Assembly: GCA_964586595.1 (NCBI GenBank)
Contig: CAZPHB010000001.1
Coordinates: 124,001-188,000 of the forward strand
Origin: REEB481 sp964586595
GTDB lineage: Bacteria > Bacteroidota > Bacteroidia > NS11-12g > UBA955
DNA: 64,000 bases
Reading direction: 5' to 3'
Below, in pieces: positions 24,976 through 33,091 of this stretch (its first letter is position 1; each line of letters starts with the position of its first letter). The position numbers were made by a program, and so were the translations under genes. A model generated the notes under the pieces. The model worked only from the letters and a program-made list of their open reading frames with translations, did no database searches and was not told the DNA's origin.

Positions 24976-26667
24976 TTATGGTGCTGTGCGTACACCCCTT
25001 CCTCCCCAATCGGGTTGACGGCGATTGTTTGTTGTGTTGGAGCCCCCGCGATTGGACACAGCAAATGCCGGATCTATCCAGGCACCGCCCCTAAATCCTG
25101 CCCCTGCTGATTCTGTAACTCCTGTAGTTCCGCCATACGCAGCGTTGGCAGTGCTTGCGGAAGCGTTGCCGTTCACACCCGGCCAAAAATTCACATCCGC
25201 AAACCCGTCCGCATCCAACAAACCGTTTCCATGCTTGCCGGTATAACTTCTGCCTGCTTCATTTCCAACAGTTACGCAACGCTCGTACACATTTCCCGTC
25301 AACTCCATGATGCCATAAATTGAAGCACCGGATTGTTCACGGTTGGTTGCAGAAGTGGCAAAAGCACCGACACGAATTGGTCCGTCAACCGAGTTCCTAT
25401 CACCAAAAACAGCGTTTGCATTGCTGGTGGATGTACCTTCATTGTTAGCACCTTCATTTACAATGTCATCTGCGGGGGTAGCAACTGTAGAACCCCAGGC
25501 ATATTCATCAACAACCGGATATTGAGTGCCCCTGCAGGCTTTTTCATATTCCAGTTCTGTCCATGGCCTTAATCCGGCCCAATCCAAAAACGCGCAGTTG
25601 TCGGACCATTTTAATTGGCCCATGGCAATCCATTCCCCATCATCGCTTTGATCCACATCTAAGGGCAAACTGAACGACTCGGATAAATCACAACCAAAAA
25701 CCACGGGTTCAGGACTACCCAAATCATCTGTCATCCTTAATCCTATGCGGTGTTCAGCTCCTATTAAATCAATTGATTCATTAGCACTCCATGACGATAC
25801 ATTCCATAAGTAGCCACCTGCATAGGTTCCCACATTTCCATCCATGGAAACATGATTAAACTGTTGGTCTCTGGTTAATGAATTCAGGAAATCACGATAC
25901 TGTCCCTGACTGATTTCATATTTCATGCAATAGAAGGCTGCATAACCTTTAGGAAAAGACGCCGGCAATGTTGCTTCAGCATCTGATGATGCGTTGCCTA
26001 TCTCCGAGGTGGTACCCCACAATTTCCCTTGCGCATTGTCGATACCGAGTGCTGCTTCCGAACTGATTTCAAAGGGGATGGTCGCACCGGAGGTCCATGA
26101 TCCATCGGTAAAAGAGGCATATTCTGTTCCTCCGCTGCCCACATAAAAGCTGCCTTGCGGCACATACACCATTTCAATGGCATAAATCTGTATGTCCACA
26201 ACGGCATTATCCGGAATCCCATGAGCACCGTGGTTCCATTTGATTTTCACGCTGCTCAGGTTGCTGTTGCCAAATCCGATTTCGCTGCGGTAAATAAAAA
26301 CACCCATTCCGGGGTTGGTCGATGGATGGTACGCAGTGCCCGGATCCAACAAACCGGCATCGGCTTTAAATCCTGAAGGAATGATATGGCCTGTATTTGA
26401 AAGCCATGCATGCCTCCAGTTCCCTCCGGTGATGCGGTATTTCGCAAAAACCCAGGCCGCATCCCAGTTACCCACATTATTGGTGCGCCAAGAATTTTCC
26501 CAACTCAGGTCAAATTGAATGAATGTAGTGTTTGCTGCATTATTCGCACCGGCACTTAAGTCCTTTCCATTTAAAGTAACGGAAGAAACGCTGATGTTGT
26601 TGGCCTTTAGGGCTGCGCCCACAAATAAGAATAAAAGGGCAATCGAATATTTCTTTATGGTATTCAT
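24976..26667 (-). CDS. Secreted FGE/SUMF1-fold protein, paralogue 3
   Basis: 563 residues with signal peptide (cleavage near ALKANN). Landmarks: LSWENSWRTNN, NWDAAWVFAKYRITGGNW, MVYVPQGSFYVGSGG, FYCMKYEISQGQYRDFLN, LDWAGLRPWTELEYEKACRG, MELTGNVYERCVTVGN, and C-terminus FRGGAWIDPAFAVSNR ... GGRGVRTAP. It lacks the acidic CNLDGD stretch and has CDLSESFSLPLDVDQSDDG in its place. The single cysteine of the YERC segment does not correspond to the FGE catalytic pair. It lies 36 bases downstream of paralogue 4 in the same unit. Function unknown. Confidence 0.88.
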   Translation of the reverse strand: MNTIKKYSIALLFLFVGAALKANNISVSSVTLNGKDLSAGANNAANTTFIQFDLSWENSWRTNNVGNWDAAWVFAKYRITGGNWRHAWLSNTGHIIPSGFKADAGLLDPGTAYHPSTNPGMGVFIYRSEIGFGNSNLSSVKIKWNHGAHGIPDNAVVDIQIYAIEMVYVPQGSFYVGSGGTEYASFTDGSWTSGATIPFEISSEAALGIDNAQGKLWGTTSEIGNASSDAEATLPASFPKGYAAFYCMKYEISQGQYRDFLNSLTRDQQFNHVSMDGNVGTYAGGYLWNVSSWSANESIDLIGAEHRIGLRMTDDLGSPEPVVFGCDLSESFSLPLDVDQSDDGEWIAMGQLKWSDNCAFLDWAGLRPWTELEYEKACRGTQYPVVDEYAWGSTVATPADDIVNEGANNEGTSTSNANAVFGDRNSVDGPIRVGAFATSATNREQSGASIYGIMELTGNVYERCVTVGNEAGRSYTGKHGNGLLDADGFADVNFWPGVNGNASASTANAAYGGTTGVTESAGAGFRGGAWIDPAFAVSNRGGSNTTNNRRQPDWGGRGVRTAP

Positions 26668-26703
26668 TTCTGGTTAACGAGGTATGTTGTTGTTGCGGAG
26701 GAA

Positions 26704-28338
26704 TTATGGCGTACTGCGTACACCGCGAAATCCATTTGAATTGTTTCTGGTGGATACTGTCGACGCCGCAACGGTTCTATCGGATATCCTCATGTTGGAA
26801 GTTTGGGTGTTGAAGGTTCCGCCCCTTTGACCACTGCCTGTAGCTGTAGTAATTTCACCGGAAGCATTTGGCGAGGGCCAGTTGGATACATTGGCGTGCC
26901 CATTGGTGCTCAGCACTCCGTTGCCATGTAATCCGGTATAGGCACGTCCGGCTGCTATATTTCCCACACTCACACTACGTTCCCAGAGGTTTCCACTCAA
27001 CTCCATGATGCCCCAGTAACTGGCACCAGCCTGACTTCTGCTTGTAGCAGCAGTAGCAAAAGACCCTACGCGTAAGGGACCGTCCGTTCCGGTTGCGGAT
27101 ACCGAATTGGCACCGGTACAGTATTCATCATCCTCACCCGAATTGGTAATATTGGCCGTAAGTGCTGAAGTTGTGGTTGCTGATCCCCAGGCATATTCCA
27201 GTGAAAAAGGTAATTGATTGCCGCGGGCAGCTTTTTCAAATTCCAACTCTGTCATGGGTCGCAATCCTGACCAGTCCATATAAGCACATCCGTCTTGCCA
27301 GCTAAGGAAATTACAGGCAATCCACTCACCGTCTTCAGGTTCATTGTAGTTGACGTCACCGTCCAGGTTGCATGCGTACACGGCCGGTGTGGTGGAGGAA
27401 ACACCTGAAGTCATGATGTCCAGTCCATTTCTGTTGGCATTGGTGGAACTCAGTGCTCCGTTTCCGGCCAGGCTGTTTGGAAGACTTGCGGTTCTTTGGT
27501 TTTGTTGTGTATAGGTAAGGGTATTGAGGAAATCGCGGTATTGGCCTTGAGAAATTTCATACTTCATGCAATAGAAGGCATTGAATCCCTTGGGGAAATC
27601 CGCAGGAAGTGTTGCCTCGGCATCAGCCACTGCATTACCAATGGTACTGGTACCTGTAGAGGATCTTCCCCACAATTTACCGGCTGCATTGTCAATGCCA
27701 ATGGCACCTTCTGTAGAAATGAGGAATGGGATGGCCACAGTAGTACCTCCTGCCCAAGAACCATCTGTGAATGATCCGATTTCATTCCCTCCGGAACCTA
27801 CATAGAAACTGCCTTGCGGCACATAAACCATTTCAATGGCAAAAACCTGCACATCTACTGCCACACCATCGGCTATTCCCTGGGCGCCATAATTCCATCG
27901 AAGTTCAATATCGTTGTAAGTCACGTTTCCTGAACCCGGGCTGCTCCTATATATGAAGGCACCCAAACCGGGGTTGCTGCCGGCGACGAATGGGTCCTTG
28001 GGGTTGAGCAGTCCTACATCAATGGTACCGCCTGAAGGAGCGGTATGACCTGTATTGTTGAGCCAGGCGTGATGCCAATCTCCTCCTGCCTCTCTGTATT
28101 TGATGAAAACCCATGCAGCGTCCCAGTTTTCCGGTCCGCCATCCAATCGCCAGGAGTTTTCCCAACTTATGGAAAACTTCACGAACACATGATTCGCTGC
28201 ATTATTCACGCCTGCACTAGTATTTCTGTTCAATAGTGATATATTGCTTACCTGAATGTTGTTGGCAGCGATTTCAAAAAAGCTCCCAAACCCAATTAAG
28301 AGGCTGAATATCAATGAGTTAAAAAGTTTCCTTTGCAT
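26704..28338 (-). CDS. Secreted FGE/SUMF1-fold protein, paralogue 4 (first gene of operon)
   Basis: 544 residues from ATG 28338, chosen because it gives a 26-residue signal peptide (MQRKLFNSLIFSLLIGFGS...) aligned with the other copies; the open frame extends to 28458 and ATG 28362 is an alternative. Landmarks: ISWENSWRLDGG, NWDAAWVFIKYREAGGDW, MVYVPQGSFYVGSGG, FYCMKYEISQGQYRDFLN, CNLDGDVNYNEPEDG, MDWSGLRPMTELEFEKAARG, MELSGNLWERSVSVGN, and C-terminus QRGGTFNTQTSNMRISDR ... GFRGVRSTP. No cysteine pair for formylglycine formation. As the promoter-proximal gene it faces the LytS/LytTR pair across the intergenic region. Confidence 0.88.
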   Translation of the reverse strand: MQRKLFNSLIFSLLIGFGSFFEIAANNIQVSNISLLNRNTSAGVNNAANHVFVKFSISWENSWRLDGGPENWDAAWVFIKYREAGGDWHHAWLNNTGHTAPSGGTIDVGLLNPKDPFVAGSNPGLGAFIYRSSPGSGNVTYNDIELRWNYGAQGIADGVAVDVQVFAIEMVYVPQGSFYVGSGGNEIGSFTDGSWAGGTTVAIPFLISTEGAIGIDNAAGKLWGRSSTGTSTIGNAVADAEATLPADFPKGFNAFYCMKYEISQGQYRDFLNTLTYTQQNQRTASLPNSLAGNGALSSTNANRNGLDIMTSGVSSTTPAVYACNLDGDVNYNEPEDGEWIACNFLSWQDGCAYMDWSGLRPMTELEFEKAARGNQLPFSLEYAWGSATTTSALTANITNSGEDDEYCTGANSVSATGTDGPLRVGSFATAATSRSQAGASYWGIMELSGNLWERSVSVGNIAAGRAYTGLHGNGVLSTNGHANVSNWPSPNASGEITTATGSGQRGGTFNTQTSNMRISDRTVAASTVSTRNNSNGFRGVRSTP

Positions 28339-28973
28339 AAGACTAGCTAATGATTCCTTCATTTTCGTGCGAAATAAGCCTGCCTGAGTAGCGCCAAATC
28401 GAAATACCTCATGAGCGCCCAAAATCTTTACTGAACGGGCATCTAACTTATAACCCAAAAACTTGCAGGATTGTGGATAACCTCAGGTAATAAGTTTTTT
28501 TTATGACTTGGGAATGATGATTGCATGTTCAAAATGCATGTACGTCCTCGGAACAAAGTACAGATTCCACCACCAGAACATACACCAAATATTTTCCCGA
28601 TAAACTTTTTCGACACTCATATACTTTTATGTGCGCTCAGTAAACCATGAAAATTTATTGGGCATCTGTGAGCCTAATTTCGACGCCGAGGGGTAATGGA
28701 GGGGCATGGCCATTCAGCGATAGAAGTCCATAAGAATCGCGTCTTCAATCTTTGGTTCATCCACTTTCCCTGTTTTGGTTGTTTCCATGTTTATCCTGAT
28801 TTAAAACCAACATGGAAGGAATCACCACGGGTATTTCGTCAAACAACAGCAAAAAGAAAGGCCATGGAACCAATGATGATGTACGTAAGGTGCCGTTTGA
28901 TTCAGTGCAATAGGTCTCCTGAATACTCCGAAACATCCTACCCTACCGGCATGTCCGGAATTATTGTTAGAAG
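28339..28973. other. 635-base divergent intergenic region
   Basis: Separates the FGE-like operon (-) from the histidine kinase gene (+). It contains an AT-rich stretch, a pair of nearly identical 9-mers (28522-28543), and TCATATACTTTTAT at 28617-28630, which recurs before the lipoprotein gene at 54243. A 93-codon frame at 28696-28977 looks non-coding. No RNA family or reverse-transcriptase template repeat was recognised. Confidence 0.6.
28522..28543. promoter_or_regulatory. Direct-repeat operator candidate
   Basis: TGCATGTTC (28522-28530) and TGCATGTAC (28535-28543) agree at 8 of 9 bases and are 13 bases apart start to start. LytTR regulators bind paired 9-base direct repeats, but usually with a longer spacer, so this is only a candidate site for the adjacent LytTR protein. 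Confidence 0.35.
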
Positions 28974-29708
28974 ATGAATTCTGATTACTTCCATATTGTT
29001 TTATTGTCCACGCTGTTCATACTCCTGCTGATGAGCCTGACGAGCTATTATGTATTGGTGAAATCGTTGAAACACCAGGAATTAATGCGGGCGGATTTGC
29101 GCTCCAAATTATTGCGGAAGCGATTGGATCCACATTTCATTGGCAACTTGCTTCAGTCTTTGGTAGGCCTTTTCTATCGTGGCAAGAAAGAACAAATAGG
29201 AACCGTCATTCAAGAGTATGCAAGTCTGGTGAAGTATAATTTCGAGGTGCTGGAGTTAGACAACATCAGTTTGGAAGAAGAGGTCAGGTTCCTGATGCGT
29301 TTTCTATATACACGGAACCTGATGTCGGAAGTGCAAATTCACTACGAATTGCGCTTCTCCGTGTACACTCAATCCCAAGAGCTTTATGTTCCGGCGATGT
29401 TGCTCCAGCCCATTCTTGAGAATGCGCTGAACCATGGAATGCAAGACAATAAAGCGCCACGCATCATTTTGGAGTTCACGATTACTTCAATTTTGCGTGT
29501 TCGAATCATTGACAACGGACTTGGAATGAAAGTTGGAGCAATGAACAAAACTGAAGGCAGTCTGGACTTAACTGTTGAACGGTTAAAGCTGTTAAGCAAA
29601 ATGAACAACGAATCCTTTACAATGCGCTTCCTGGACGATCTGAGTGAATACCAAATTACCCGGGGTTGTGGTGTTGAATTAAACCTGCCTATTCTTAAAA
29701 ACCTATGA
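28974..29708 (+). CDS. LytS-type sensor histidine kinase, short form
   Basis: 244 residues: one N-terminal membrane helix (IVLLSTLFILLLMSLTSYYV), a short coiled linker, then a His_kinase domain and an ATPase domain. The phospho-acceptor region reads RLDPHFIGNLLQSL instead of the usual NPHFLFN, keeping the histidine but changing the neighbours. The N-box is LLQPILENALNHGM and the G-box is IIDNGLGM. There is almost no sensory domain, so a partner protein may supply the signal. It overlaps the response regulator gene by 4 bases (ATGA). It diverges from the FGE-like operon, which is its most likely target by position. Confidence 0.88.
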   Translation: MNSDYFHIVLLSTLFILLLMSLTSYYVLVKSLKHQELMRADLRSKLLRKRLDPHFIGNLLQSLVGLFYRGKKEQIGTVIQEYASLVKYNFEVLELDNISLEEEVRFLMRFLYTRNLMSEVQIHYELRFSVYTQSQELYVPAMLLQPILENALNHGMQDNKAPRIILEFTITSILRVRIIDNGLGMKVGAMNKTEGSLDLTVERLKLLSKMNNESFTMRFLDDLSEYQITRGCGVELNLPILKNL

Positions 29709-30466
29709 CTTACACGATGGCAATTTTGGATGATGATCCTCTGAGCATGGATGCTACAAAGGGCATCATCGGTGATTTTTTTAACGACATCCTGATAACC
29801 GGTGCATTTGACAACCCGGTTGAAGCCTTGAGGGTATTGAGCGCACAACCATGCGACATCCTGCTCAGCGACATCAAGATGCCAGGCATGAACGGGTTCG
29901 AGTTTGTTCAAACCCTGCGCAATTATCAATCTCCGCATGTTATTTTCCTGACCGGATATGAAGATTACGCCATTCAGGCCATAAAAACAGGCGCATTCGA
30001 CTACATCCTGAAACCCATCAGTCCTCAAAGCCTTCGCGAAAGCATCCAGCGGCTCAGGGAAAAAGAGCGCAGGCGTTCCGAACAGATTGAACAGGCAACA
30101 AACAAAGCTTTTGACCGTCTGCTCATCAACAGAAACGACAAAATGGTGCTCCTGGAATTTCAGGATATCAACAGACTCTATGCGAATGGCCCCTATACGC
30201 ACATTTACCTGACCAATGATGAGCAGGTTGTGGCTACCAAACCTCTGAAATACTTTGAACAGGCTTTGTCTGGAAAAGGATTCATCAGGCCACACCGCGC
30301 ACACCTGTTTAATGTGCAAAACATCGTAGAGGTGCGGAAGGATTCGGATGGAAACGGAATTCTTGTGTTCAAAAAAGGAAAAGAGGTTTTTATCACACAG
30401 GATTGCAAAAATCAATTGGCGAAAATTGTTGGGCTGATGCACACCATCAACCTTTCGGAATCCTAA
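29705..30466 (+). CDS. LytTR response regulator
   Basis: 253 residues. The receiver domain has AILDDDPLSMD (acidic pocket), phospho-acceptor aspartate in LLSDIKMPGMNGFEF near residue 59, and FDYILKPISPQSL with the conserved lysine. The C-terminal LytTR DNA-binding domain contains INRLYANGPYTHIYL and FIRPHRAHLFNVQNI. It is coupled to the kinase gene by an ATGA overlap. Known members bind direct repeats; the candidate site at 28522 is nearby. Regulation of the neighbouring operon is inferred from position only. Confidence 0.93.
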   Translation: MTYTMAILDDDPLSMDATKGIIGDFFNDILITGAFDNPVEALRVLSAQPCDILLSDIKMPGMNGFEFVQTLRNYQSPHVIFLTGYEDYAIQAIKTGAFDYILKPISPQSLRESIQRLREKERRRSEQIEQATNKAFDRLLINRNDKMVLLEFQDINRLYANGPYTHIYLTNDEQVVATKPLKYFEQALSGKGFIRPHRAHLFNVQNIVEVRKDSDGNGILVFKKGKEVFITQDCKNQLAKIVGLMHTINLSES

Positions 30467-30500
30467 AGGGCTGTAACGCGGCCTTTATTATTATTGTGCC

Positions 30501-31763
30501 GTGAAGGTACTTAGTGCCATAGGCTCAGAATGGCGGCATTCCCGTTTGTACCGCATCTATGTTACGCTGCTGCTCGCAGGTTTTCTGAAACAGTTGTTCG
30601 ACTACACTGCTTTGGTTGACGCTGCTGAATACCTTCAGGCTGCGTTTCATTTACCCAACGGACATTGGTGCAGTTGTGGCCCATTGGTTCCTTGCGGTGC
30701 TCATTGGCTGGAAGCAACACGCCGCACGCCGGGCTATCCGCTCTTGTTGCTGCTGGCAGGATTCATTCCCTGGCTGCTGATTGGCATCCAATGCATACTG
30801 GCTGCCTGGGTTCCACTGTGGAGCATGCGCCTGCTTGAAGTGTTTGTACGTTCATCCCGCAGCCGCAGGTTTCTGATGATTGCCTTCCTGTTGTATCCGC
30901 TGCAATTCTTCTACAGCAACCTGCTGATGCCCGAAATATGGGTACAGGCGCTGGTGCTGCTTGGCATCTTGCATTTTGCCTCGAAAAAGTATGGTAACAT
31001 TCCGTGGATCATGTCCGCGCTTGTGCTGCTGAAACCCGTGTTCATCATCTTCCTGCCCCTTAATTTGGCCTTACTGCTGATCATACAAAAACGGCGATGG
31101 TTGCAACTCATCCCCATTGGGCTGGTATTGTTTGTTTCATGGATCAACTACCGGAACACGGGCTGGTTTCATTTCACCTCGATGGCTACCGAAAATGCCT
31201 ACGAATACAACATGCGGGCGGTGATGAACCGGGTCAATACTCCGAACGAAATAGAGGCGCTTTACCAAAACTATGGCAAGACTCTGAAGCCTTTGAATGA
31301 TGTTGACCGCGCGCAGTTCATGCGCCGCGTGAGCAGTGAAAAAATCAGCAAGCATTGGCCCGTTTATTTCATGCTGCACCTGCGTGGTTCTGTTGCTTGT
31401 TTGCTGGATCCCGGGCGCTATGATTTGGTGGCATTTTTAGGAATTAATGATGAAGGCGGATTCATGAACATCAAAAATACCGAACGCCAACTTCCCCCCT
31501 GGCCACAACTGGTTTACATGGGTGTTTTTTTGCTGTGGAAGATTGTGCTGCTGCTGCTTGCAGCGCGCTGTTGGCTTCAATACAAGGACTGGGTACTACG
31601 GATGTTGTTCTTCACGCCTTTATTCCTTTTACCCCTGAGCGCCGGCCCTGTAGGTTCTGCGAGGTATTTGTTTCCCGTAGCTCCGCTGTTGTTTGTGATG
31701 GCGGCCGCCGGCCTGAATACCATCAGAAAGATGCATCAACATGAAACGGATCCTGTTGCTTAG
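30501..31763 (+). CDS. Polytopic membrane protein, possible GT-C-type glycosyltransferase
   Basis: 420 residues with about 9-10 membrane helices. The first loop contains DYTALVDAAEYLQAA and RRTPGYPLLLLLAGF, resembling the acidic loop plus R-TPGYP pattern seen in ArnT/PMT-like proteins; later FYSNLLMPEIWVQALVL fits the same group. The start is GTG at 30501; no ATG precedes. It overlaps the next gene by 23 bases. The call as a GT-C enzyme is inference; a plain membrane protein is possible. Confidence 0.65.
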   Translation: MKVLSAIGSEWRHSRLYRIYVTLLLAGFLKQLFDYTALVDAAEYLQAAFHLPNGHWCSCGPLVPCGAHWLEATRRTPGYPLLLLLAGFIPWLLIGIQCILAAWVPLWSMRLLEVFVRSSRSRRFLMIAFLLYPLQFFYSNLLMPEIWVQALVLLGILHFASKKYGNIPWIMSALVLLKPVFIIFLPLNLALLLIIQKRRWLQLIPIGLVLFVSWINYRNTGWFHFTSMATENAYEYNMRAVMNRVNTPNEIEALYQNYGKTLKPLNDVDRAQFMRRVSSEKISKHWPVYFMLHLRGSVACLLDPGRYDLVAFLGINDEGGFMNIKNTERQLPPWPQLVYMGVFLLWKIVLLLLAARCWLQYKDWVLRMLFFTPLFLLPLSAGPVGSARYLFPVAPLLFVMAAAGLNTIRKMHQHETDPVA

Positions 31764-32265
31764 CGATACCCACGGACATTTAGATGATGCCATATTGAGA
31801 CACGTCGCTCAGGCCGATGAAATTTGGCATGCCGGAGATTGGGGCGGAGGTATGTTGGTAAGTGATCGGCTGGAGGCCCTAAAACCACTGCGCGGCGTAT
31901 ATGGAAATATTGACGGCGCTCAACTGCGGCAAGTGCATCCTGAGGTTCAGGTATTTGAATCAGAAGGATTTAAGGTGTTGATGATCCACATTGGCGGTTA
32001 TCCGGGTCATTTCCCTGCGGCGGTGCGTCAGTTGATTGTCCGTGAAAAACCAAACATGTTTGTATGCGGTCATTCACACATTCTTCGGGTGATGCGCGAT
32101 CAGCAATACAACATGTGGTGCCTGAATCCCGGAGCGGCCGGTATTTCAGGTTTTCACCAGAAACGAACCATGCTGCGGTTTGCCCTGCACCAGGGGCAAC
32201 TGCTGGAACCTGCCGTGATTGAATTGGGCCCGCGTTCTGCGCTTCCCGACAAGAACTATCTTTGA
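31741..32265 (+). CDS. Metallophosphoesterase (YfcE/MJ0936-like)
   Basis: 174 residues, calcineurin-like fold. Metal ligands: LLSDTHGHLD (DxH), WHAGDWGG (GDxx), VYGNIDG (GN-D), IHIGGYPG, and CGHSHI (GHSH). Known relatives hydrolyse phosphodiesters with manganese or nickel; the cellular substrate is unknown. Its start lies inside the 3' end of the membrane protein gene, so co-expression is likely. It is followed 7 bases later by the FkbM gene. Confidence 0.92.
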   Translation: MKRILLLSDTHGHLDDAILRHVAQADEIWHAGDWGGGMLVSDRLEALKPLRGVYGNIDGAQLRQVHPEVQVFESEGFKVLMIHIGGYPGHFPAAVRQLIVREKPNMFVCGHSHILRVMRDQQYNMWCLNPGAAGISGFHQKRTMLRFALHQGQLLEPAVIELGPRSALPDKNYL

Positions 32266-32272
32266 ACACCAA

Positions 32273-33091
32273 ATGCGCATCCTTTTTGGCATCATTGGCG
32301 GTCGTTTGTTTCGGGGATTATACGAGTTCCTGAACAATCGTGCATTTAGAAGCTGGTTGTTTTTCCTGTGCAGCAAGCCGCTGGGAAAACGTTACCAAAG
32401 CAGCAATTTCAGGTGGAATGGCGCTCATTTTCAGGTTCCGGATGCCCTGTCGTTCTTCTGGCAATTTCACGAAATCATGGTGCGCAAAGCCTACCATTTT
32501 CCTTCAGAAAAATCCAATCCCGTGATTTTTGACTGCGGAAGCAATGTTGGCCTAAGCCTGTATGCCTACCGCCGGCAATATCCTGATGCGCGGATCGTAG
32601 CCTTTGAGCCGGATCCCAAAGTGTTTGCACTGCTGGAACAGAACATCCAACGCAACAAGCTGCAGCCCATTGAACTGCACCAGGCAGCGGTGTGGACGCA
32701 ACAGGGAAGCATGCAATTTCACAGTGAAGGCGCCGATGGCGGTGCTTTGGGCAGCGGATCTTTAACCGTTCAAACCACAGACCTGAAGCAAGTACTGGAA
32801 CAGGAACAACAGATTGATTTTCTGAAAATGGACATCGAAGGAGCCGAACATGCGGTCATTCCTCACATTCAGCCGCAGCTGCACAAAATCAGAAACCTGT
32901 TTATTGAATTCCACAGCTATACAGGGCAGGCACAGCAACTTCAGCACATCCTGGAAGCGCTGTCCTCGTCCGGTTTCAGCTATTATCTGGAAACAGATGT
33001 GCGCCGCAAGAATCCGTTCATCCCCCGCAAAACCGAGGGTAACGGCCCCGAATTTCAAACCAATATTTTCGCCGTCAACCTGCGTCCATGA
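32273..33091 (+). CDS. FkbM-family methyltransferase
   Basis: 272 residues. The SAM-binding motif is VIFDCGSNVGLSLYAY near residue 87, the acidic end of the second strand is IVAFEPDPKVF, and the FkbM signature is DFLKMDIEGAEHAVI. ATG at 32273 avoids the overlap with the phosphoesterase gene and is preferred over the earlier in-frame codon at 32219. FkbM proteins O-methylate small molecules or sugars; between a phosphoesterase and a glycosyltransferase, sugar methylation of a glycan is plausible but unproven. The stop overlaps the following ATG (ATGA). Confidence 0.9.
   Translation: MRILFGIIGGRLFRGLYEFLNNRAFRSWLFFLCSKPLGKRYQSSNFRWNGAHFQVPDALSFFWQFHEIMVRKAYHFPSEKSNPVIFDCGSNVGLSLYAYRRQYPDARIVAFEPDPKVFALLEQNIQRNKLQPIELHQAAVWTQQGSMQFHSEGADGGALGSGSLTVQTTDLKQVLEQEQQIDFLKMDIEGAEHAVIPHIQPQLHKIRNLFIEFHSYTGQAQQLQHILEALSSSGFSYYLETDVRRKNPFIPRKTEGNGPEFQTNIFAVNLRP

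Noticed and set aside
19640..28338. Sulfatase-maturation function of the FGE-like paralogues
   Set aside because: No catalytic cysteine pair in the C-terminal core and no sulfatase with a formylglycine site nearby; the envelope sulfatase at 42974 uses a threonine nucleophile.
28696..28977. 93-codon frame ending in an ATGA overlap with the kinase gene
   Set aside because: Composition rich in His, Cys, Arg and Met with no hydrophobic core pattern; no recognisable domain. The overlap is probably chance, though a small peptide cannot be fully excluded.
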